Source: Sulfurimonas sp. (lineage in GTDB: Bacteria; Campylobacterota; Campylobacteria; Campylobacterales; Sulfurimonadaceae). From it: a DNA stretch of 45,333 nucleotides. Under the pieces are notes generated by a model. That model was not told the origin of the DNA, searched no databases, and saw only the letters and a list, made by a program, of their open reading frames with translations. The position numbers and the translations under genes were made by a program. This document shows, piece after piece, positions 38,492 to 45,333 of this stretch. Every line of letters starts with the position of its first letter. Within the stretch, counting starts at the first letter, position 1. The stretch lies in the NCBI GenBank assembly GCA_027082875.1, contig JALWTK010000144.1:1-45333 (forward strand), written 5' to 3'.

Positions 38492-39628
38492 TTAATTATT
38501 ATTATTTTTTCTAGCTATAAGTATTTTCTGAGTCTTTTGCTTTTTCACAGTATCAAGCATTAATATAGGTAGTAAAATATTCATAATTGGATAAAATAGA
38601 GTAGCGTAATGTATATTCAAAACAATTAAAATAAATATAGCCATTTTGAAGTAAATTCTTTTAGCCTTATAAATTAAATAAAATATCGCAATACTATATA
38701 AGATAAAATATACTAATCCAACTTTTGCAATCATAAACATTGGTCCAAAATCTATAGGAAAATTAAACTTCCCATCAATACCAAATAATATATCATTTAT
38801 AGTGTAAATATTATCAATATATATTACTTGAATTATTTCAGTAAAAAAATCATATAAAAATTGTAAATAATCTATTGACAACTTTGATACACTATTATTA
38901 CTAATTAAATATAGAATAATTATACTCGCTGGAATAAATGTATATTTTAAGAGCGAATAGGTGTACAACATTGTTGCTAAAAGCAGTAAATATGCAATAT
39001 ATCCAGAGCCAGAATCTTCTAAAATTATAGTTATTGTAAGTAATAAGAATAATACATAATTATTTCTAGGTCTATCTTGCATTGACTTATAGAGCATATA
39101 AAAGACCACTATGTATGTTGAATTTATACTGAATTGACCAAATATTCCAAGGGGCTTATTATGATAGGAAAAAGCATCTGCCTGATACATTAATTGTGCT
39201 GTCGTAAATCCACTACTCATCAATATATAATCAATAAGAACAGATATAAAGATAAGTATAACCATAAATTTAAAAAATCTACTTAAATACTTTTGATGAA
39301 TTAATTGTATATTTGCAAAAAAAGAGAATAGTAAAAAGAAAAAAAGTTGAGATCCAAAAAATTGTAAAAAATAAGCATTATTAAAAGAATATGCTAATTG
39401 TTGATATATAAAATCAAGGTATAGTGCTAACATCATTAAAGCAATGTAAAATAGGAAAAAGCCACTGAGTTGCTTTAGTTGTATCTTAAAAAAGAAAAGA
39501 ATCATTATAAATGTTAAAATAATTCCATAAGATAATATAGTTGCACCATTGTTCGAGAGAATTCCAACAAAAGGTATAAATAATAAAAATATATATATTA
39601 GATAACTATTAGGTATTTTAAGTGACAT
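38492..39628 (-). CDS. Polytopic membrane protein, probable O-antigen/polysaccharide polymerase (Wzy-like)
   Basis: About 10 hydrophobic segments in a glycan cluster; no sequence signature recognised. Confidence 0.6.
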   Translation of the reverse strand: MSLKIPNSYLIYIFLLFIPFVGILSNNGATILSYGIILTFIMILFFFKIQLKQLSGFFLFYIALMMLALYLDFIYQQLAYSFNNAYFLQFFGSQLFFFLLFSFFANIQLIHQKYLSRFFKFMVILIFISVLIDYILMSSGFTTAQLMYQADAFSYHNKPLGIFGQFSINSTYIVVFYMLYKSMQDRPRNNYVLFLLLTITIILEDSGSGYIAYLLLLATMLYTYSLLKYTFIPASIIILYLISNNSVSKLSIDYLQFLYDFFTEIIQVIYIDNIYTINDILFGIDGKFNFPIDFGPMFMIAKVGLVYFILYSIAIFYLIYKAKRIYFKMAIFILIVLNIHYATLFYPIMNILLPILMLDTVKKQKTQKILIARKNNNN

Positions 39629-39641
39629 TAAACTTTTGCAC

Positions 39642-40580
39642 CTAATATTTTATATTTTGCATACACGATGATTCCATAGTAAACTCTTCTTTTAAGATCT
39701 CAAAATATCTTAATATATCCTCTAAATTTTTTAAATTTTGATCTTGATTTATACCAAAATTGTGAGGATGCCACCAAAGATGATAGTGCTTGTTGTTTCT
39801 TGCTGCATATTGCATCTCATTCTTAATTCTATCTATCATTAGTTTATTTAAAATATTATTTTTATATGGTCTTAAAAATCTATCTCCAACAATATTTACT
39901 AAGGTATTATTATTTTCTACATTACTACAGCTATTTCCTGCAATATTTATATAAGAATCTAGTGTTCTAATTATTTTACCGATTATATTTGTTTGTTGTC
40001 CATTTTTATATATCCAATGAGTTGGATTACCTCTATATGAGCTAAATCCATATTTTTTTAAAATATCTAAATAATTATAGTTAATTTCATTTTTAGGAAA
40101 TACAAAACTTTTTAATTCTATATCAAATTTATCTTTTGCTATGTTTACTGCTGATTTTATATCTTGTTCAAACTCATCTTTAGTTTGTCCATCTGCTTTA
40201 CAATAATAGTGAGAATAACTATGACTTGCTATTTCTTGATTTGGGTACGACTTTATTAATTTAATAATACTATTTCCATAATGCAATTTATCTTCATATT
40301 CATCTTTACCAACATCTTGATTGTATGAACTTAAGTTTTCATCTTTATAAGATGGTAATAAGTTTGGTTGATATTTATTTAAATCATCTTTATTTTCATT
40401 AAACAACATGCCTACTGTTGCCCATGTTACATGAATATCATACTTTTTAAATAATTCTAACATCTTTTTTATAGTATCTCTCGCACCTAATATATTCTCA
40501 TCATATCTATGTTCTAAAGTATCAAATACCCCCCAATGAAGTTCAAAATCAAGGCTAATTATAAATTTAGCATTTTCCAA
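39642..40580 (-). CDS. Polysaccharide deacetylase-family protein
   Basis: FIISLDFELHWGVFD...THVTWATVGMLF-like stretch (DIHVTWATVGMLF)...NQEIASHSYSHYYC. Confidence 0.82.
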   Translation of the reverse strand: MENAKFIISLDFELHWGVFDTLEHRYDENILGARDTIKKMLELFKKYDIHVTWATVGMLFNENKDDLNKYQPNLLPSYKDENLSSYNQDVGKDEYEDKLHYGNSIIKLIKSYPNQEIASHSYSHYYCKADGQTKDEFEQDIKSAVNIAKDKFDIELKSFVFPKNEINYNYLDILKKYGFSSYRGNPTHWIYKNGQQTNIIGKIIRTLDSYINIAGNSCSNVENNNTLVNIVGDRFLRPYKNNILNKLMIDRIKNEMQYAARNNKHYHLWWHPHNFGINQDQNLKNLEDILRYFEILKEEFTMESSCMQNIKY

Positions 40581-41346
40581 ATATACTCTCCTTAAACTTT
40601 AATGTCGCCTTTAATTTATCTCGGAATAAATCATTAAATTGTAAATAAACTTTAAATCTCAATAAAAAATATTCAATATAGCTCTTAAAAGTTTTACCTT
40701 TTATTTCAATATATATAGATTTCTTTTGTTTTGCCCATTCCATTTTATATGGCTGTTCCCCATTCATAAAATCAAACTTTACTTTTTTCTCTGTGATCGT
40801 GTATTCTAATAATTTATGTAATAAAACTTTACCCAAACTATATTTTCTGTATTTATTGTCTATTATTGTTGTATATTGATAAAAATGTACTGTATCAATA
40901 TCTTCTAGGCAATAAGCATATGATAACAGTTCATCGTTATTATCATACAATACTGCAAGAAAAGCTTTATCATGAATTGCCAAATCCATCATGGCTTCTT
41001 TATATCTCATAAAACCATCTTTACATTTCCACGGTGTAGACAGATATTCATCTTCCCAACGTTTATTAAACAGCATAAAAACTTTATCTAAAAATACATC
41101 TAAGTCATCTTTGGACTTTAAAATTTTGAAATTCAATCCTCCAAAGTCTTTTGAGAAAAGTTTCTCAGACCTTCTTAGATTATACCAAAATTTTGATTTA
41201 TGAGTTTTATGAAATTCTTCTATTGTATTTGGCAAAATTAAATATGGGGCATTTATAAACTTTACATATAGATTACTATTCTCTAAATTATCTTCTGTAA
41301 CCATATTTGGATTTTGATTGTACTTATTTTTAACATAGTCAAACAT
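40567..41346 (-). CDS. GNAT/FemAB-like acyltransferase
   Basis: KSKFWYNLRRSEKLF...DKAFLAVLYDNNDELLSYAYCLEDIDTVHFYQYTTIIDNKYRKYSLGKVLLHKLLEYTI. Confidence 0.7.
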   Translation of the reverse strand: MFDYVKNKYNQNPNMVTEDNLENSNLYVKFINAPYLILPNTIEEFHKTHKSKFWYNLRRSEKLFSKDFGGLNFKILKSKDDLDVFLDKVFMLFNKRWEDEYLSTPWKCKDGFMRYKEAMMDLAIHDKAFLAVLYDNNDELLSYAYCLEDIDTVHFYQYTTIIDNKYRKYSLGKVLLHKLLEYTITEKKVKFDFMNGEQPYKMEWAKQKKSIYIEIKGKTFKSYIEYFLLRFKVYLQFNDLFRDKLKATLKFKESIFGKC

Positions 41347-42349
41347 TTTTAATTTTCTCTTTCATTATTGTTAATACTTTTTTATCTAATGGCAACAAAA
41401 TTATATGACTCCATAAATATTCGTTTATAGATAGTTTATTAAATGTAGCCCAAGTAAATGCATCTACACACTCTTGTTTCATAATCTTTAGTATTTCGTC
41501 CCTATTTGCTTTAGAACTACACCATATTGGAAATACTTGCAAAGATGATTTTATAATTTCATCTTTTGTAAATATAGAATATTCTTCTAAATATCTATAA
41601 AAATCTAATGATAGTTGATCTCTATTAATTATAATATTTTTAAAATCTATACTCGATAGCTTATTTTTATACTCATCATATCCGTTAGTACCGCTTTCAA
41701 ATGTATAATTATCATTAATTATGCTTAATTTTTCTATATCTCTATTAAAAATACTGATTCCAAAAAAACAAAAGACTTGTTTCATTTTATTAATAATTTT
41801 TCGTTTTTGTATGATATTATTGTTTATAAAATTTACTCTTGATCTTATATTACCCAATGATACTGCGCCAGCATAAAGAGGAACAGCTTTATATATACTA
41901 CTTACTAAAAAATCATATTTATATGAAGTTCTAAAATCATTCTTCATTAAAGTTAAAAATGAATGGGCAGAATCTTTCAAGATTAAAATATTTTTAGATT
42001 TTAAAAATTTTATTAATTTTTCATTAACACTAGTTTCAACTCCAAAATAATCAACAAAAAAAATCATTTTAGTATTTTCGTTTAATATTGATTTTATTTC
42101 ATCCAAATCAAATTTTAATTTTTCGTTTATAGTATAAAATTTTACATTATTTGTAAATACATTAATTGTATCAACGACTGTATTACAAATATAATTTGGA
42201 ACTATTATTTCACTATTTTGATTTATATTATATTGAGATAAAATATCATATATAGCATCTCTTGAGTAATTATAAAAATTAAATTGTTCAAAATTTATAT
42301 TATTATTTGAATTAGAATATAAAAGTTTTGCTTCTCTTGATATAAACAT
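41339..42349 (-). CDS. DegT/DnrJ-like PLP-dependent aminotransferase, divergent
   Basis: EIIVPNYICNTVVDTI...IFFVDYFG...ILKDSAHSF...DFLVSSIYKAVPLYAGAVSL. Confidence 0.7.
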   Translation of the reverse strand: MFISREAKLLYSNSNNNINFEQFNFYNYSRDAIYDILSQYNINQNSEIIVPNYICNTVVDTINVFTNNVKFYTINEKLKFDLDEIKSILNENTKMIFFVDYFGVETSVNEKLIKFLKSKNILILKDSAHSFLTLMKNDFRTSYKYDFLVSSIYKAVPLYAGAVSLGNIRSRVNFINNNIIQKRKIINKMKQVFCFFGISIFNRDIEKLSIINDNYTFESGTNGYDEYKNKLSSIDFKNIIINRDQLSLDFYRYLEEYSIFTKDEIIKSSLQVFPIWCSSKANRDEILKIMKQECVDAFTWATFNKLSINEYLWSHIILLPLDKKVLTIMKEKIKNV

Positions 42350-42354
42350 TTGTC

Positions 42355-43272
42355 TTAAAGTCCCTTCAACAATTGCAAGATTTTTAATGATATTTTCATA
42401 GGAAAATAAGATAATAGCCTCAATATAAATCCTTTTAAATTATAAAACGGTATTTTATTGATTTTTTTTCGGACTTCGATACCTGATTGATAAAACATAT
42501 TTAAAGCATCTCTAAAAATAATCTCATTATATATATTCAACCTCATTTCTTTTGTGAATTTATTCTTAAATCTTTTTTTAAACCTAAGGTACATATATTT
42601 TAACTCTTTTGGATATGTTATATGTAAAACTTTACTAAAGTTATCAGAGTGAATTCTCCATTTACCTAATATCTCATCTATATAATAAACTTCTCCATAA
42701 TAACAAATAGTAGTTAAAAAATCTCTATCACCTATCATATTAAAATCTTTTCCAAAATTCAATTTATTTCTCTTAATTGTACTCATTTTAACTATGACTG
42801 TTTCTAATGAAAAATTATATTTTTTTACAACATCTTCAAAAATATATCCTGAAGATAAAGGTTTTTTATTTGCTATTTTTTCTTTATTTATATCAGAATT
42901 AAAAAAAATAGTATTTGTATGTATCAATACTATTTTTTCATTATTTTTAAAAATATCAACTTGTTTTTCTAATTTCGTATCCATCCACAAATCATCGCAG
43001 TCCAAAAAAGCTAGATATTCTCCTCCACAATATGTTAAAGCACTATTTCTACCCTGATACAAAGAAGTATGTTGTGGTGCATAATAATATTTTATCCTTT
43101 TATCATTATATGATTTAGCTATTTTTGCACTGCTATCTGTAGATTGATTATCCCAAAATATTATTTCCCAATCTTGGTATGTTTGATTTATAACACTATC
43201 AATAGCCTCTTTTAAGTAAGCCTCACTATTATAACAATTCATTAATATTGAAACTTTAGCCATCTTTTTCAC
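42355..43272 (-). CDS. Family-2 glycosyltransferase
   Basis: VSILMNCYNSEAYLKEAIDSVINQTYQDWEIIFWDNQSTDSS...YLAFLDCDDLW. Confidence 0.92.
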   Translation of the reverse strand: MKKMAKVSILMNCYNSEAYLKEAIDSVINQTYQDWEIIFWDNQSTDSSAKIAKSYNDKRIKYYYAPQHTSLYQGRNSALTYCGGEYLAFLDCDDLWMDTKLEKQVDIFKNNEKIVLIHTNTIFFNSDINKEKIANKKPLSSGYIFEDVVKKYNFSLETVIVKMSTIKRNKLNFGKDFNMIGDRDFLTTICYYGEVYYIDEILGKWRIHSDNFSKVLHITYPKELKYMYLRFKKRFKNKFTKEMRLNIYNEIIFRDALNMFYQSGIEVRKKINKIPFYNLKGFILRLLSYFPMKISLKILQLLKGL

Positions 43273-44137
43273 TTTTCAATTGTTGTATATATTTATCCAA
43301 AGATTTTTCCCAATCTTCCATTATATTCAAATCTAATAAACTTAACTTGTAGTTTATAGCTGATTCATTTTTGGATACGGGTGCAGTTCTACTAAACATG
43401 CCATCTGGTGCAATAGCTACTCTACATTTTAGATCAAATAACTCGACTATTTTTTTTACATAATCATATCTTGTCACACTGACAGCTTTATTTACACAAT
43501 TAAAAATACCATATTGTTTATTGTTTATCAAAGTCTCAATTTGTGTAACAAAATCAACAACATAGGTTGGATTACCTATTTGAGAACTATCTGCATAAAT
43601 TATATTTTTACTTTTAGCCTCTAAAAATCTCTTATATACAAAGTTTTTATTATGAGTTATCTTTCCACCATAAAGCCAACTAGTTCTTAAAATTAAATAT
43701 TTATTTAGATGATTTTGTACAACTTTTTCACCCTCATATTTTGATTTATGATGTACAGTTGTAGGTTTTACTATATCAAACTCAGTATATGCGACATTTT
43801 TTCTTTCTCCATATATTCCAGTACTAGAAATGTAAATAAACAGTAGATCTTTATCTATACAGTAATTAACTAAATTTTGTGTTCCTATAGTGTTTACTTT
43901 ATATGCTTTATCCATATCTGCTTCACAAGCTTCAACATCTGTATAAGCCGCTGCATGTATGATAATCTCTGGTTTTTCTTGATTTAACTTAGCTGTAACA
44001 ATTTCTAAGCTTGTAATATCAAAATCATTACTGCACCCAATTAAGTTTTTATAGCCCAAAAGGCTTAACAAATTAGAACCAAGCATTCCACTTGCCCCAG
44101 TTATTAAAACTTTTTTACCAATCATACTTAATCTCAC
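43256..44137 (-). CDS. RmlD-like SDR (dTDP-4-dehydrorhamnose reductase family)
   Basis: VLITGASGMLGSNLLSLLG...EIIIHAAAYTDVEACEADMDKAYKVNTIGTQNL...LRTSWLYGG. Confidence 0.88.
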   Translation of the reverse strand: MRLSMIGKKVLITGASGMLGSNLLSLLGYKNLIGCSNDFDITSLEIVTAKLNQEKPEIIIHAAAYTDVEACEADMDKAYKVNTIGTQNLVNYCIDKDLLFIYISSTGIYGERKNVAYTEFDIVKPTTVHHKSKYEGEKVVQNHLNKYLILRTSWLYGGKITHNKNFVYKRFLEAKSKNIIYADSSQIGNPTYVVDFVTQIETLINNKQYGIFNCVNKAVSVTRYDYVKKIVELFDLKCRVAIAPDGMFSRTAPVSKNESAINYKLSLLDLNIMEDWEKSLDKYIQQLKSEKDG

Positions 44138-44522
44138 CTATCTCAATATTTTCAGCTTCACTAGGATTATGTTCAATAGATGCTAAGTTTAAAAGCATAC
44201 TATTTTCTTCCAATCCCCTAAATGCCATCCATAAGTTTGGCTTTACAGTCAGTCTTTGATAATTATCTTGAGATAATTGTACACTAAAAAACTCTTTAGA
44301 AGTTTCATCATAGACAACAAACTCTATGTTACCAAAAGGAACTATAAGATTTAAAGTCATTTTAGTATGTTTTTTCCAACCTTTTATATCATCTTTATGC
44401 ACAGTAGAAAAATAAGCCTCTCCAAATCCATCAAATCCATCATCACTTTTTTTCATAGCATGAAATATATCACCTTTTGGATTGTAAATCTGTTTTAGTG
44501 GTGTTAAAATTACTCCGTCCAT
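44115..44522 (-). CDS. RmlC-like sugar 3,5-epimerase (cupin)
   Basis: GVILTPLKQIYNPKGDIFHAMKKSDDGFDGFGEAYFSTVHKDDIKGWKKHTKMTLNLIVPFGNIEFVVYD. Confidence 0.85.
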   Translation of the reverse strand: MDGVILTPLKQIYNPKGDIFHAMKKSDDGFDGFGEAYFSTVHKDDIKGWKKHTKMTLNLIVPFGNIEFVVYDETSKEFFSVQLSQDNYQRLTVKPNLWMAFRGLEENSMLLNLASIEHNPSEAENIEIGEIKYDW

Positions 44523-45333
44523 TTTAGTCCTCGATTTTTTGCCATACTTTCATATTCACTAATTTGTTCTAATGTTTTACCTAAAATATTTTTATCTCTA
44601 TTTTTATAAAAATCATAATACCACTCACTTGTAAATCTAATAGTATCTTTATACTCTAAATTTGCCTGCCATTTCATAAAAAAGAGTGCCTTATCGCAAT
44701 TTAATTTTAAAAGTCCTGCTTCATGAAAAGGGATATTGTCAGTTACTTTATATGCTGTTGATTCATCTTCAAAGTGCCAATATTTACTCAAATCTGTCAG
44801 TAAATCAACAACGGTATGATTTTGTTCAGCACGAGGGCCAAAGTTGAAAGCCTCGCCATGAAAACTTGTGTCTTCATATAAAACTTGTCCTAAGTTTAAG
44901 TAGCCACTCAATGGTTCAAGTACATGCTGCCATGGTCTTGTAGCTTTTGGAGCTCTTATCTCAACAGTTTCATCTTCACTCCAAGCTTCCATACAGTCAA
45001 CAACTATTCTATCTTTTGCCCAGTCACCACCGCCTATAACATTTCCAGCTCGACCAATAGCAAGTTTGACATTACAATCATCCTTTTTCAAAAATGAGTG
45101 ATAGTATGATTTTATGATAAGTTCAGCAGCACCTTTACTTCCACTGTAAATATCTTTTCCGCCCATCTTATCATCTTCTTTATATCCCCAAACTTGTTCT
45201 ACATTGTCATAAGCTTTATCACTTGTTATAATTATAGCTGTACATTTATGATTTGAAGTTTTAAGAGCTTCTAAAATATTAGCTGTTCCCATTACATTTG
45301 AAGATATAGTTTCTATGGGGTCACTATATGATG
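44510..45333 (-). CDS. rfbG: CDP-glucose 4,6-dehydratase, 5' part outside window
   Basis: Frame stays open to the right edge (SYSDPIETISSNVMGTANILEAL...). ITSDKAYDNVEQVWGYKEDDKMGGKDIYSGSKGAAELII; RAGNVIGGGDWAKDRIVVD. Confidence 0.9.
   Translation of the reverse strand, partial: SYSDPIETISSNVMGTANILEALKTSNHKCTAIIITSDKAYDNVEQVWGYKEDDKMGGKDIYSGSKGAAELIIKSYYHSFLKKDDCNVKLAIGRAGNVIGGGDWAKDRIVVDCMEAWSEDETVEIRAPKATRPWQHVLEPLSGYLNLGQVLYEDTSFHGEAFNFGPRAEQNHTVVDLLTDLSKYWHFEDESTAYKVTDNIPFHEAGLLKLNCDKALFFMKWQANLEYKDTIRFTSEWYYDFYKNRDKNILGKTLEQISEYESMAKNRGLKWTE

Overview
AT-rich bacterial window, probably Campylobacterota (Sulfurimonas/Sulfurovum-like by overall gene content; this is inference). Four zones. 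(1) About 1-13483, minus strand: one uninterrupted-looking giant RTX-type protein gene, at least 4494 codons, running off the left edge. The supplied ORF track omits it and shows only shadow ORFs there. (2) About 13950-15501: an IS110-family element with a 16/17 subterminal inverted repeat and a noncoding 5' end that could encode a bridge RNA, sitting upstream of the giant gene. (3) About 15.6-31.3 kb: mostly housekeeping genes (rpsU, dgt, phnA, thyX, pldA-like, pcm, nrdB, typA, CCA-adding enzyme, galU). Embedded here is a compact three-gene set: a Uma2-type nuclease, a ComEA-like HHH fused to a MotA/ZorA-like channel domain that seems to start at ATT, and a ZorB/MotB-like OmpA protein. This is the strongest candidate for an undescribed system. 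(4) About 31.3-45.3 kb: a surface-polysaccharide cluster interrupted by several toxin-antitoxin genes, ending in a truncated CDP-glucose 4,6-dehydratase. All identifications come from reading translations by eye; no database search was run.
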